From Prunus persica (Eukaryota > Streptophyta > Magnoliopsida > Rosales > Rosaceae), in NCBI RefSeq assembly GCF_000346465.2, contig NC_034012.1, forward strand, positions 3,311,134 to 3,375,133: a stretch of DNA of 64,000 bases, given 5' to 3'. Positions 36,304-50,068 of the stretch are shown here, piece after piece. Below the pieces are notes generated by a model, which saw only the letters and a list, made by a program, of their open reading frames with translations, was not told where the DNA came from and made no database searches. The stretch's first letter is position 1; the number at the start of each line of letters is the position of its first letter. The translations under genes and the position numbers were made by a program.

Positions 36304-38165
36304 ATCAACTTTAGCTTGATACGTGTAAGTTGTATTTTTTGTGTATAAAATAGCTTGATCATGAGTTTATTTGTACCCAAAAAAGTGTGGAGAGAGAGAG
36401 AGAGGGTGGCCTATCAGAAAAACGTTGTGGGCTTTGCCTAAAGCCTGGAAAAACTAAGTCATCATCCTTTCAAGTTTCAACGAAGTTTGGTGTGTGTGAC
36501 AGTACCCATTGAATTGAAAGTCAAAAGATGTACGAAACGAAAGCAAGGAAAGAGAAAAAAAAAAAAACATGTATTATTAAAATAAATACAAATAATGTTA
36601 GAATACTTGAGAATATGTCATCAGCAAAATATAATTGTGGTCAACAAGAGCTTATTGGACCAGCTAGTAGCTTGTTACAATGAGAGCATAGATCTCCACA
36701 TGTGCCCAGAATGCACTTCATTAATCAAAAATCACTCTCTGTCTGTCTATACTGATCGGGCAAATGAATAGTTGACATTTTTATTATCAAAGCTCGGAAT
36801 GAGAAAAAGAGAAATGTAATTAAAATTTAAATATGAGACCAATTATATGCATACAAATACTCTTACTATTGAGCATCTATATTATTTGTTAGGTCGAGAT
36901 TGATTCCACGCAACTTTGGTTTGATAATCTCAAGCTGTGAGCCGCCATCCATTGAATTTGGGTTATAAGCTTTTACCTAGATTAATAAGCAAGTAATCTA
37001 ATTAACAACGTTGTTTGAATGACGAATAGTCGCTTTTGCCATGCACGTGATACTATAAGGATATGTAATTATAACACCAAGTTGCTTGCCATATATCTTT
37101 CATTGCATGGAATCATATTATAATTTGGGATTTATAATTTTCTCAACAACGATTAAGTAGCAAATAAAAACCTCTTAATTTTGTCTTCGTTTAATCTAGA
37201 ATTCAAGATAACCCTTGCTAATCAGTAATTGCTAGTGCTTAACATTAAATTATGTTATCCAACAAAAAAAAAAAAACATTAAATTATGTTCGAGAATATC
37301 AGGATTTTTTTTTTTTTTTTTTGGGTTTCAAAATATTAGGATAAATGTACCGACATTTAGATAAAAACAAAAACAAAACAAAAATTATTATAAAAAAGAA
37401 AAATAATTTCTGGAATATTTTGGGGCTAGTCAAATAGTGACATTACGTGGCTTGACGCGCGTGGAATTAATACGGTGCCTTACATTGGGGCCTCGCTGTC
37501 CCTGTCTTGTTCTGAAACCAGGAGCCTGTCCTTTCGGCCCGAATATAAATATTAATCCAAACAACTTGCTTATTTATTTATCTTATTTTCTCACTACTTT
37601 TAGCAGGGCACCTTTATTTTTTAAGTAATTGTGTGTCAAAGTGAAATACATGTTTGGAAAATAAGAAGAAGTTGTTATTGACATTTCAAAATAATAATTG
37701 TGTAATTTTTTTTCTTCGAGTAAATAAAAATAAAGGAAATAGAAAACAATTCCCTGAAAATAACAGATCATAAATCATGATGATAAGATTTAAATTTGGA
37801 TTTGCATGGCATGATGATGGTCAATAAATATTTTACTAAAAAATTAAAGAAGAGCAATCAAAATTGAATTATTGGGGGAAAAACAAAAAAAGGTCCAACC
37901 TTGGGTTGTCCACGTACGCAGCCACAGCCTCAGCCCAGTGGTTTCCAAAGCAGTTCAAACATTGCTTTTACTTGCAGTCACTTGTCGAAATTTTAAAGCA
38001 TTGCATTCTGTCAAATGTCAACTACATGCATTGCTGACTAGCCTGGCTTCTTCAAAGCTCAAATTGAGAAGCTGTCAGCTAGAATATCATATCATATCAG
38101 TGGCTGCACACCACTGTTCCTTCGCAAGCCAAGAGTTTTGTTCCAAATCTTGAATCTTTATCACC
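36304..38165. other. Spacer between receptor kinase genes 1 and 2
   Basis: Holds the 3' UTR of gene 1 (with a short GA run near 36392-36404), then AT-rich spacer with poly-A and poly-T runs at 37263-37321, and the promoter/5' UTR of gene 2. A TATAAATA motif lies at 37543-37550, rather far (about 620 bases) from the ATG. A 93-codon open frame at 37872-38153 just upstream of gene 2 is in the presumed 5' UTR and shows no domain. Confidence 0.5.
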
Positions 38166-41100
38166 ATGGTGGCTAAGAGCAGTAGCCTCTTTGTTTTATT
38201 GGTTACTGTGCTAAGCTGCAGCTTCAGCTCGGTGAGGTTTGCAGAGTCCAAGGTGCCCCAAGATGAAAGTAAGAGCTAATACCTTACTTTATTGCTTAGA
38301 ACTTCAATTGGGTTGCTGAAAGTTTGAATCTTGGGATGTTGTTGCACTCTGTATCAGCACAAATGTTTGCATACTACACACAGGAACACACTTAGTTTTT
38401 GTTCTTTAGTAATCAGAATCAACCATTTTTGTTTATTTTCTTCTTAGATTTTCTCAGTGAACAAATGGGTAATTGGCCCTCTCCTCTCTTAACTAACTGC
38501 TTTTGAGTTCTTGACTTGCGCATTAAGTTCTGGTATTTTGGGACTGGTTCTAATAAGTCTCCTTTAGAGGTATCTGCAATGTTAATTGGAGCGTAGCCAC
38601 CGAATTTTGACAAGGTCATTGGTTTTTCAAGGGATTTCTCTTACCTTGAGCATTCAGTTTTTCAGTTTTTTGCATGGTCAGTTTAATTTCCTTTTATGTG
38701 ATGGTCGGTTTAATTTCCCTCTTCTGGTTTCCAAATACAACCAAACATTACTTTTTGAAAGAGGAGCCACTTGATAATTAAATTATTTGCCAATCTCTGT
38801 ATATAACAAGTTGATTATTTCCTTGAATCCATGTGCTGATTATGTGACGTTTTTTCATGATGGATAGTTGATGCTCTCCAAGAAATAACTAGTACGATGG
38901 GTGCGAAGTTTTGGAAGTTTAATGGTGATTCTTGCAAAATTGAAATGGTTGGGGTAACAGCAGATCCGCCAAAAGGATCTGAGACTGGCATAAGTTGTGA
39001 CTGCAACAGCACTGTCTGTCATGTCGTAACGTTGTATGGTTCCCTCTTCTTATATTTATTTACCAGGAAAAAAGAAAATAAAATAAAAGAAGAGAGGGTT
39101 TTATGCCTGATATCTATATATTTAGGGTAAACTATACTAACCTCACCTGGGGCTAGGTGAAGTACAAGAATCCTCCTTGCATTGCTGGAACTTACTTTGA
39201 CCGTCCTTGTCTAATAGGTGCTAGAAGAAGTTTTGATATCAGAGGATGGGGTAGGTGCCAAGGATGGTTGGGCTTTGGAGGTAGATGTTCTCAGTTTTGC
39301 ACCTAATGTTAAAATTGCGGACGGTTATCTTGATGTTCTTCACCTTAATCTCCAGGAGGTTAGTGTAGTTTGCCCCAGATTATTATTGCTGTAGGAAGGT
39401 TTTTCACAGACAGAGCATAACTCTAATTCTTAACCCAATAGTTCTAATTGAAGATCCACTAATCATTAATTTCCAAGCAACCTGTGTTATGATTATTCTG
39501 TTTCCTTACAACATTACTCTCTGCTTAGCACTCGAATTTATAATTTTCAATCTGACAGAGCTCTCAAGCGTTATAGTCTACCTGGCATGCTTCCACCTCA
39601 ACTGGTCAAACTTCCTTACCTTAAAGAAATGTAAGATCATTTTGTATTCAAGAATAATGACTGATGATTTTGTTCTATAAAATTTATTTATACTGAAATG
39701 CACTTTACATTTTTTATCCTTCCTCTTTGTGTAGTGATTTGTCTCTCAATTATCTTAATGGTACAATACCAGGAGAATGGGGTGCAATGCAATTAACAAA
39801 AATGTGAGTTCTTCTCAGCTTTTGTGATTGTATTGTTGATTTCGTAGTTCATGTTGTAAAGTAATTAGAAAATCTATGCAGCTCTCTTCTTGTAAATCGC
39901 TTATCAGGGGAGATTCCAAAGGAGTTGGGAAATATTACTACTCTCACATACCTGTAAGTGTTAAAATTATGGTTTGTCTTGGCAATTTATCAGTTGAGTC
40001 ATGGAATTATGGTATGATTGAGGAAATATGTGAAACAAGATTGGCAGGGTCTTTTCCCTTCTCCTTGAAAACTTTTTTATATTTGCATCCATTGGCGGGG
40101 ATCAGTTTTTTCACTCCTCCACTGTGATTCTGTCATTCTCTCTTTCTAATCTCAATATTATTTCCTTTTCCTTTTTCAAACAATCAGGACTCTTGAAGCA
40201 AATCAGTTCTCTGGAGTTGTTCCTCCTGAGCTTGGGAATTTAATCAACTTGGGAACTCTGTAATGCAATTTTCTTTCGGGAAATTTTGATTCTTGATTTT
40301 TCTCTACACTGTAAACACATTTGGGAATGATGAATGATAGGTAAAAATTGATGGATCATTGCTTTGGTATTGGAATTGCAGGATGTTGTCCTCCAATCGT
40401 TTGACCGGAAAGTTACCAGTGGCATTGGCTAGGCTAAGAAATTTAACAGACTTGTAAGTTTTTACTGCACTTGTTTTTTTTTTTTTAAATTTTTTATTGT
40501 AATGCATAAAACAAGTTTACATGTCAAATTGATTCCATACTCTTGTCTAATGCAGTAGAATAAACGATAATAACTTCAATGGAACGATACCTGATTTCAT
40601 ACAGAATTGGGAAAAACTTGAGAGATTGTAAGATATTTTTTTTCTTTTGACAGAATTTCGACCTACATTTCAAGTTATTATAGATGACCCAAATTATTTC
40701 ATTCTTATTTATTTCTAATTTTTATTATTTTTTCTTTATATGTATATTTGGATGATTGAAGAGAAATGCATGCAAGTGGGCTTCAGGGACCCATCCCCTC
40801 CAACATATCTCTTTTGAGTAATTTACAAGAGTTGTGAGTAAAAGGCCTTTTCAAGTTTTCTTTCTAGCTGTATGTATTTATTAGATTACTTGTCCCTATT
40901 TTTTTTGCTTTTCATTTTGTGGTTCCATATCTATATATAGGAGGATTAGCGATATAAAGGGGCCACAGCAAGGTTTTCCTACGTTGACAAACATGACAGG
41001 CCTAGTGAGATTGTACGTTGAGTATTTGGTCATCAAATATTCTTAAGGCATTATTATTTATATTTTACTTTTGATGGTGGTTTGTCTAATGCTATTCAGT

Positions 41101-44100
41101 TGTGTATTTTAGGGTTCTCAGAAACTGCAACATTTCTGGGGAGATTCCTCCATACATCTGGACGATACAAAACCTGGAAATGTTGTAAGTAAACCTTGTG
41201 AAGTAGGATACTGATTGTATTGTTGTATTATGACTGTGAATGCAGGTTGATTATATCTTTTGTATTGTGATTGTGATAGGGATGTCAGTTTTAACAAGTT
41301 AGTAGGGGAAGTTCCAGACACTATAAACTTAGAGCGTTTGAGATTCCTGTAAGTATAACCTTGTGATTCATTTAATTATGGCGCATTCAGATTTGAAGTA
41401 TGGTAATTTACTTATCCCTTTAATTATAAACTACAAAGGTCCATTGCTTGTGATTCTTCTTCCCTAAAAGTTTCTGGGAAATGCTGGACATATTACTGGA
41501 TAAAGAAGGGACTAAATTTCTGTGACACAAACATGGGCACGTGAATGCCTATATAATTTAAGATTTTTTAATTATATTGGGATCGAAATGCAAGCTTATA
41601 TCTTTAGGTTGGTGTGTGCTTAATTCCCCTCCCCTTTTTATTTAATAATCTAGTATTGAATATTGATGTAGCATTCTGAAAAATCTTATATTTCTTTCTA
41701 TAGGATTTTAACTGGAAACTCTCTGAGTGGAAGTGTACCTGGCTCAATCTTCAAGGATGGAAGTAATGTGTATGTGTAATTCTTGTCTTCAATGCTTCTT
41801 ATTATTTATTTTTTTCTTTTGATATAATTGCAATTTACCTTTTCCTTGTATGCTTCTCATGTGTATCCAAGATCTGTCTCATGTATGTATTATTACTAAT
41901 GGAATTCTGGAAGCTAACAATTTGAGGATCAATACAATGGACACACATCATTTCTGGCTTATGTTTGTTTCTCCCTAAAGAGAGTGACCTTTCCTGCATG
42001 CAGTGATCTTTCATACAATAACTTTACATGGCAAGGCCCTGAGCAACGTACTTGTCAGGACAACATGTGAGAAATACTGTTCTAGTAGCTATTCATGTAT
42101 TATGCCGATTTTATATGGATACTAACTAATGGTTGTTTCACCTTTTTCCTTTTTTTTCAATAGCAATCTAAACCTGAACTTGTTTCGAAGCTCTTCAACA
42201 GAGAACAACTTGTAAGATTGTCTTTCTCTGTCTTGCTTTCTTTTTGTTGCATTACAGTGAGAAAAGATGTTCATATATACACATGGCGTACATTCCATGT
42301 TAATGTATGTTTTTCACTCAATTATGACAGAAGGAGAGGTCTTCCATGCTTGAAGGATCTCAACTGCCCACGCTGTAAGGATATATTCTAATCGGCTTAA
42401 ATAATATGCAATGCTATACAGTTTATTTATGTTTCAGTACATGTATTGGAATTTCTACTTCTACTTGAAATGGTGTAATCTCCTTTATTATTATTTTTTT
42501 CATAGAAGATGCATGTTTCAGTTAGTTTGATCATGAAGCAATATCAGCTTGTTGCAGAAGAAAATTGTAAATGATAAAGATTGCTACACCCAAAAAAGTA
42601 AATTCTTCGGATTTTAAAGTCTTTGTTTCAGAGAAAAAATAAAATGAAAAAGAATTTGAGTGAAGTTTGAAACTCGCTGTGCCTGAAAATGTTCAGAGAG
42701 AATACCATGATATTCAAAAGTTTTATATCTGAATACTCTTGTCAATTAGTAATTGTTGCTTTCATATTCTCTCACTTATATTTTTATTTTTATCCATTAT
42801 TCCAGATTCAACTTGTTTACATGTTAATTGTGGTGGAAATGACGTCACCATCAAAGAAAATAAAGGAAACGTTGTGTATGAAGGAGACGGAGGAGTTGAA
42901 GGTGGTGCTGCAGAGTATTTCTTAAATGGTGATTATTTTTGGGGATTTAGTAGCACTGGAGACTTCATGGATGACAACGATTTCCAAAATACACGTTACT
43001 CTGTATCTCTGGCATCTTCAAATCTCTCTGATTTATACACGACAGCACGCATATCCCCAATTTCAATCACATATTTCCATTATTGCTTAGAAAATGGTGA
43101 CTATACTGTAAGTCTTCACTTTGCGGAGATACAGTTTACAAATGACCAAACATATACGAGTCTTGGCAGACGCGTATTTGATATCTATGTTCAGGTAATT
43201 AATCACTTTGTTAGAAACGTATATTATGAAGTTGCAAATAGGTGTAATGTGAAGCGCTTTGTCTCAGGAAGAAGTATTGCGAAAGGATTTCAATATTGAA
43301 GATGAGGCAAAGATGGCTCAAAAGCCTGTAATACTAGAACATAATGTCAGTGTAACAAATAATATCTTAGAGATCCGATTCTATTTTGCTGGTAAAGGGA
43401 CAACAAGAATCCCTGACAGAGGAGTCTATGGTCCCCTTATCTCTGCTATTTCTGTGAAATCTGGTGAGTTCGCTGGATGCGATCTTCTTCTTTACCTTAT
43501 TGTAAAGCACTCATAATAAGGTATGCTTGGGATAAAGCTTGGATCACAATTTTTTCTGTTTTCAACATCTGTTTCTCAGCCCGGCCATACTTGGTTTGGC
43601 TCAGACAGAGTTTTGAGGCCTAACATTAGACACAACATGGGAACCTAGTTCAGGAAGCAGGCTAGTTTAGGAACTGGTGGTATGATGATGGTACCTATGT
43701 ATTATGCGTCTGCTGCTTTTTCTTTTCCCTTAATGCTAATTAGGATATTTTGTTTTTCTACCGACATAGAGTCTGATTTTAGTGGTAGTTTGTGCTAAAG
43801 TTTTAATTCTGTAACTTATCTGCGGCAAGAGCAAAGCTATTTTATGTGCGTTCCTATGAATGGAATGGATTTAATGTATGTAAAAAATGACTTTGCTTTT
43901 AATCCTGATATGAAGGGTTTCTAATAAAGGCTCAAATGCACACTTCCCAACCTCTTTTAAAATTTTGTTTATCGAATTTGGAAAATTTATGTTCACTTCA
44001 GCCTTTGAAAACAACGTGTTCCTGGACAAGAGTTTCTTGTCCTTTTTTCCTTTTATGTTATTCCAGTTAGTTAATTGATTTGTTCTTTTGAGCAGATTCC

Positions 44101-46093
44101 AAAGATTGCTCAAATGGTGAAAGCAAGGGAACTGCTCACATTGTTGCTGGAGCTGTAGTAGGAGCATTTGGCCTAGTGTTTGTTATATTAGGAATCCTTT
44201 GGTGGAAAGGATACATGCCAGGCAAAAGGGGGAGAAAGAAAGGTGCGTCAGATTCATTGGTTCCTACTGATAGTTTTCACAAGTATATGAAATGAAGGAA
44301 ATTTTTTTTTTAACAATTGCACTCTTTGATTGCTCAAGCAATGATGAATAACACTCAATACTCTTCTGATGCCTCCTTGGACAGATAGAGGACTTGATGG
44401 GCAGACAGGGACTTTTACCTTAAAACAATTAAAAGCTGCCACTAATGACTTCGATTCTGCTAACAAAATCGGAGAAGGTGGTTTTGGTCCTGTGTACAAG
44501 GTACTTTAGCTATCTGTACGTTGAATCTTTTCCATGTTTTTTTTTAAAGATTTCCCTGTTTTACGTTTACGTACATACTTCTGAACATGGGTTGGGATGC
44601 AGGGTCAATTGCCTGATGGTACAGTGATAGCCGTTAAGCAGCTTTCATCTAAGTCAAGGCAGGGAAATCGTGAATTCTTAAATGAGATGGGCATGATTTC
44701 TTGTTTCCAGCACCCAAATCTTGTTAAGCTTCATGGATGTTGTATTGATGGAGGTCAGCTATTGCTGGTCTATGAGTACATGGAAAACAATAACCTTGCA
44801 CGAGCATTGCTTGGTGAGTATGATGTCAATTACTTAACTGTATAAGTGCGGAAACCAATTAAGATGTAACTGATCATGATCTAAAGTGTATAATTTTGAG
44901 TTGGTTTTTATCCTTTTCTTTATTTATATCCTTGGATGGGTTATACTGATTTCTAGGTTTCTTCTAGCATACTCCCTGAGTACTACTTGCGTTCCATTTT
45001 GTTTTGGAATTTCTTTCACACAATTTATTTATAGTTGAAAATAAAGTTTGAGCGAGCAGTATTTTCTTTGACAAACTTTTGTAGGTAGAGAAAATCATCT
45101 TAAACTGGACTGGCCAACAAGGCGTAATATATGTATTGGGATAGCAAGAGGACTAGCTTTTCTCCATGAAGAATCTGTACTTAAAATTGTTCACCGAGAC
45201 ATCAAAGCTACTAATGTGCTGCTTGATCGGGACTTGAACGCCAAAATATCTGACTTTGGATTAGCAAAGCTTGATGAAGAGGAGAAGACGCACATGAGCA
45301 CCCGAGTTGCTGGGACAATGTCAGTTCCACTTTCCATGTCCTTGTTTACACTGACTACTTGATATACTTGCAACAAAGTCTAGCTAAATTGGTGATCTAT
45401 TTTTTTTTTTTTTTGGGTTGAATAATAAGATTTTGGGATCTTGATTTGCAGAGGATACATGGCACCAGAATATGCATTATGGGGTCACCTGACGTACAAA
45501 GCAGATGTTTACAGTTTTGGAGTAGTGGCCTTGGAAATTATTAGTGGGAAGAACAACAATAATTATATCCCAAGTGATGACTGGGTTTGCCTTTTAGATT
45601 GGGTACTGTTACCATTCCCTCTAGCTCTTTGATCCATTTTGACATCCATCTTGTCACATCTGGTTGTTCTCATTGTTACTAATTCAGTGAGAACTACAAT
45701 AAACATTTGCAGGCTTGTCATTTGCAACAAACTGGAAACTTGTTGGAGCTAGTTGATGAGAAGTTAGGGTCTGAGTTTGACCAAAAAGAAGCAGAGATCA
45801 TGGTTAAAGTGGCTCTGATTTGTACAAATGCCTCTGCATCACTTAGGCCTAGCATGTCCGAGGTGGTGAGCATGCTTGAAGGACAAACCCCTGTTCCTGA
45901 CGTGATCCCAGAACCAAGTACCTATATAGAAGATTTGAGGTTCAAGGCCATGAGAGACCTCCACCGGCAGAGGCAAGATCATAGTTTAAGTATCAGTCGA
46001 ACACAGCATTCAACTACGGTCCACACATTCGAGTCTACCTCTACGTCCGGCCTTGAATTCTCTGAAATCAATCCAGACTCAACACCCTCTTGA
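38166..46093 (+). CDS. LRR-malectin receptor-like kinase 2 (LRR-VIII-2 family)
   Basis: Tandem paralogue of receptor kinase 1, 1009 aa in 24 exons: 38166-38268, 38868-39033, 39559-39630, 39735-39803, 39882-39953, 40188-40259, 40382-40453, 40556-40627, 40762-40833, 40941-41012, 41113-41184, 41280-41348, 41704-41769, 42004-42066, 42164-42211, 42331-42374, 42806-43194, 43268-43463, 44096-44242, 44385-44500, 44603-44813, 45085-45319, 45452-45602, 45713-46093. Every junction is GT-AG and in frame. Signal peptide about 1-26 ([11 protein letters not shown]); N-terminal cap [16 protein letters not shown]; eleven LRR exons about 90-350; malectin about 403-596 (LHVNCGGND); TM about 610-632; kinase with [21 protein letters not shown] (about 793), DFG and GYMAPEYA. 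The ATG sits in good context (CACCATGG). Exon sizes match gene 1 almost exactly, confirming origin by tandem duplication. Expected at the plasma membrane, sensing an unknown extracellular cue. Confidence 0.93.
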
Positions 46094-46574
46094 CAGTTGT
46101 GGACATTCTGGTTCTATAGTAGCACGTATGTTGTTTGTAGTCTTCGGAAACGCATATGCAGTTTAGCTGTGTCCATATTTTCTTTTCTGTACATATTTTG
46201 TTCAATTTTCTATTAGCTTTATTCGTTCCATGTTTATCTCTGCAAACAACAATAATAACAATATCAATATTATTCAATTGAAGATTCAATTTAATTTGTT
46301 CACTGGTTTTCCTCACCAAAGACTCAATAATTTCTGCTGTAAATTTCTACAAATTAATAGAAACGTGGAAACTGTAACTGCAATATTTTGAAATTTTATT
46401 TCAGCCGCCGACAATATATTACATAAAGTAATAGACCAAGCTTCTTTCTTTTTTTCACTAACATTAAAAACGTTGCGTCTGGAAATGTAGAGCTTTTTTG
46501 TGGACAGAAATGTAGAGCTTTTTTTGTAGCTTTTTTTGCAGACAGAAATGTAGAGCTGTCGGTGCATTAACTAC
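46094..46574. other. 3' UTR and spacer after receptor kinase gene 2
   Basis: No gene. A short repeated phrase (GAAATGTAGAGCT, three times in 46482-46558) is present. AT-rich. Confidence 0.5.
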
Positions 46575-46999
46575 ACTAACCCTATGAATTAATTATACGT
46601 AATATTGTCGGGTCTTTATACAATTGACCACTCATTATTTTTCTGGTGATTTTTCAAAAGATAAGGTTTGTCATGCAGAACCGGTGCATTTAACAGTGTT
46701 TTTTTTGTTTTTTAATGTGGATAACCTTGCTATCTTCAATCAATAATGCAATTATGCAGCTAGTTGCTAGTTGACTCGTGGCATCACAAGACTAACCCTA
46801 TGAATTAATTATACGTAATATTGTCGGGTCTTTATACAATTGACCACTCATTATTTTTCTGGTGATTTTTTAAAAGATAAGGTTTGTTATGCAGAACCGA
46901 TACATTTAACAATTTTTGTTTTGTTTTTTAATATGGATAGCATTGCTATCTTCAATCAATAATGCAATTATGCAGCTAGTTGCTAGTTGACATCACAAG
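46575..46999 (+). repeat. 216-bp tandem duplication
   Basis: Copy 1 (46575-46790) and copy 2 (46791-46999) are nearly identical, both starting ACTAACCCTATGAATTAATT and both ending with ATCACAAG. Differences are a few substitutions and small indels. Part of the unit (AAAAGATAAGGTTTGYCATGC) has a diverged third copy near 62329-62350, upstream of receptor kinase gene 4. Confidence 0.9.
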
Positions 47000-47891
47000 T
47001 CTTCTTGATTAATAAGAGTATTCTATAAGGGGGGGTCCCTTCATTAAAACGAACTGACCTGAGGATGAGACATTGAATATTCTAGTCAGGGGTAATGTGG
47101 ATGCGGCAAGCGAGGTTGAAGCCTTTTACATCAAGCATTAATGCCAATATCGAATTTAAACTCTTAGGTCTCGTTTGGTAGGTTGATTCGAACCGGTTAG
47201 GATGAGCTTCGAAGTATTAGATTTGATTAATTTGGATTGAACTGGCTATTTGGTTAAAGGTTAGGAGCTTGAGAAAAATTGCATTTTTATGTTTGATCTA
47301 TCTAAGCGCACTTGTGGGAATGCAATTCTACACTTGTGAATATGGACACCCACATAGGAAAAATTTCATACCATTGACTTTATTTGAGAATTTTTTCCCC
47401 ACAGCATGTAATGCCACATTTTAGGACTAACTTAACTGTTATAATTCTCTAATACCACTTTTGACCTTCAGAAAAACTTTTTGTATTTTTTTTTATTTTT
47501 AAACCTACTATTTTCACTGTCTCAAACGGTTATTTTTCGTTGGCGATCTTAGTCATAGTTGCTATGACTTTGTGTTTTTTTGTTGTTGCTTTTTTATCCG
47601 TAACCAAGAGGATCCTCAATGGCTTGGAAGTAGAGAAATAAAATGCATTAGTGTTGGCTCCATTGAAGAGATGCAAAGTAACGACACTCAAAATGTTTAC
47701 TTACAAATGGATCTTCATATGGAGGTCAGGGGAACTCCAATTAAGAGCCCCCCTGAAAATAATCAAGCATACACTACCATCTATTTTGGCAACCTCTTCC
47801 ATGAGGTTACTCAAGCTTAATGATTAGGAATGGTTTCTTTTTTTGGCAACTGCTAAATGATTAAGAATAAATTTTAATTAAAAAAATTAAA
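47000..47891. other. Intergenic DNA
   Basis: No recognised gene. An 82-codon open frame at 47572-47820 has mixed composition but no start context, domain or splice partner that I can support; it lies next to a transposon-like end and may be a remnant. Confidence 0.4.
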
Positions 47892-48060
47892 GGGGTGTAC
47901 TCAATTGGGATTTTAAATAGATTGTTTTGAAGCTTAAAAGTTCAATGATATTCAATTAGGATTTTTAAGTAATGAATTAAAGTCCAGTGGTATTCAATTA
48001 GGAATCTTAAGTAATGAATTAAAATATGGTGGTATTCAATTACTTACCAAGTTTGAGGTA
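47892..48060. mobile_element. Single Mutator-like terminal repeat
   Basis: Begins GGGGTGTACTCAATTGGGAT and carries repeated GATATTCAATTAGGAT-type sub-terminal units, matching in style the terminal repeat at the right end of the 16753-17754 element. I found no inverted partner within the next kilobase, so this is probably a truncated element. Confidence 0.5.
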
Positions 48061-49181
48061 TTTCATTAAATGTTGTATTGTATGAGACTTTTAAGTGGAT
48101 GATATAAATACTTAACCCCATAAAAAAAATCTCACCCTCCTAGTCCTAATTCTCACGTTCTTTGATTTTCTATTGGGAGAAGATGAACAGACACATCTGA
48201 GAAGGTTATTGATATTTTCTCTTTTTGTACTTTCTGGATAGAATCTCTTCTCATGGATGTCATGCTCGTTTATATGTTTTCATCAAAGTTTTGCATACGT
48301 TTACTGAAATTACCTGTAAGATGACTAAAAATGTCTAGAGGGGGGGAGGGGTGAATAGGCCAATTTAAAATTATAATCAATAAACAAAAAATAAACTTTG
48401 GTAGCAAGATTGATATGGCTTATCAATCCTGAAACGTGCTGAGCATAAAATAAAAGAACACGTAGAAAATTATTTTACATAGTAAAACTCCACCTGTAGG
48501 GAAAATCCACAGGACTCCTCAGTCCAAAATAAATTCACTATAGAACGATGATTACAAGAAATACTCACATAATTATCATACACACATTCTAGATAATGTT
48601 TACCGACTTCTTCGTAACTCAACTTCTGTCACGGGATGATCTTTCCACACTCTTTATGTTGAACGCAATACTGGTCACGATTGCTTCAAGCTTGCCGGAG
48701 GAAAACCGCCACCACCGTTTTGGTGCCCTTAATCGTATGAGTCACAGAACATGCAACTGAATGCAATATGAATGATGAAAGTGTTTGATAAATCACCATG
48801 TAAACATGGAATACTTGATGACTTATCACAACTATATACACATCAACTTTTTTAGAGAAATTTAGATGATCAATCAAAACATGTAAAAGCTGTACAAACA
48901 AGGAGATGCACACCTTTGCTTTATATGTTATCTTGCAAGATAAAATTCATAAAGCCAAGATATTAATATCTTGCCTAATCAGATTTCATTCTATAAAAGT
49001 CCTATTCCATATCATCATCTTATTCACTCTTCAAGATTAACTTCCAATCCACATCGGAGTCAATCATTCAAGCCCAATACGTGAGCACCACGTATTGGGT
49101 AAATGGTCGGGGTAAACATTCAAGCTCAACATGTGAACACCACACATATTGGGTAAGGGCAATCGACCCGCTTTGATACCA
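48061..49181 (-). mobile_element. Probable internal region of a truncated LTR element
   Basis: Non-coding sequence directly adjoining the LTR at 49182-49376. At 49170-49181 the minus strand reads TGGTATCAAAGC, a near-perfect initiator-methionine-tRNA primer-binding site immediately next to the LTR. Beyond it are repeated phrases (GCCCAATACGTGAGCACCACGT, then a diverged AACATGTGAACACCACACAT). The left part, including AGAGGGGGGGAGGGGTGAATAGG near 48339, also looks repeat-derived. No gag or pol coding and no second LTR is seen; the left boundary is uncertain. Confidence 0.5.
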
Positions 49182-49376
49182 TGTTAAATTCAGAGAGACG
49201 GGCCAACGTCCTACTACTAACAACATTGATTTTGTCCCCAACTTAATCACTTACAAAGCCCAGTAGATGCGGGATTTTATCACAAAAGGCCTCGGTATTA
49301 TTAGTAGTGGAACCATTCATTATATTTTGTATTTTATTTAGTCAAGTTTCTGATGTAAGACTCATATTCTTCAACA
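49182..49376 (-). mobile_element. LTR of a small (TRIM-like) retrotransposon
   Basis: 195 bases bounded by TG..CA on the minus strand (TGTTGAAGAATATGAGTCTT ... AATTTAACA), followed directly by a tRNA-Met-type primer-binding site at 49170-49181. This makes it the 5' LTR of a minus-strand element whose other LTR is missing. It lies just 185 bases upstream of the start codon of receptor kinase gene 3. Confidence 0.65.
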
Positions 49377-49434
49377 TAATAATGGGATGCATTATGCGAG
49401 GGCAATCTCACTGAAGGGTCAGGTACTCCTTGCC

Positions 49435-49442
49435 TATAAATA
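49435..49442 (+). promoter_or_regulatory. TATA box of receptor kinase gene 3
   Basis: TATAAATA in the context CCTATAAATAGG, a strong plant TATA box, 119 bases before the ATG at 49561. Transcription would start near 49465-49475, giving a 5' UTR of about 90 bases. The box is 59 bases from the LTR edge. Confidence 0.7.
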
Positions 49443-49560
49443 GGTAATGGTTTGTGTGCATTGTACAAGCCCGAGTAAGAAAGAACAGTGCGGATGAGAT
49501 AAAGAGAGAGAAAGAGAAATTCTGAGAGAGTTTTCTTACATTGTAGTGCATCAAGGATAA

Positions 49561-50027
49561 ATGGCAAGAGGAGTTAGTTGTATTGCTCCAAAAACCATCA
49601 TGAACCTTATTATGCTCATTTCAGTTCTCTGCTTATGCACCAAATTAGTCGAAGTTGAAGCACGAGCTTCGCGTCTGCCTCCTGCAGAAGGTAACTTACT
49701 AATCTTCTTGTTTAAGTTTGTATATATTGGTAATACTAATATCCATGCGTTCACTCAAGCCTCACTTCAATCAAGTTTTAGCGGCAGTATGTCAAAGTTT
49801 TTATTTTTTTCACTAAAAAATTGTAATTTTGGACTGAAGGAATCAAACCAAACCACAAGTAGTTTCGTGTGGTTTGTTTTGACCTTTTTGAAACCCTCTA
49901 AACTAAATCAAACCAACCTCTTTTTTATATTTTTATTATTATTATTTTACACTTATTTCACGTTTCATCTCATTCATTGATATCAACCGTTACAATAATT
50001 AAAATACATAACCCATTTGAATTTGAT

Positions 50028-50068
<41 letters not shown>

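Noticed and set aside
37872..38153. 93-codon frame just upstream of kinase gene 2, considered as an alternative N-terminus or uORF
   Set aside because: It ends before the ATG at 38166, shows no domain, and the gene has its own good start context and signal peptide.
49182..49376. Considered as a Cassandra-type LTR carrying a 5S rRNA promoter
   Set aside because: No 5S rRNA-like internal control region can be found in the LTR.
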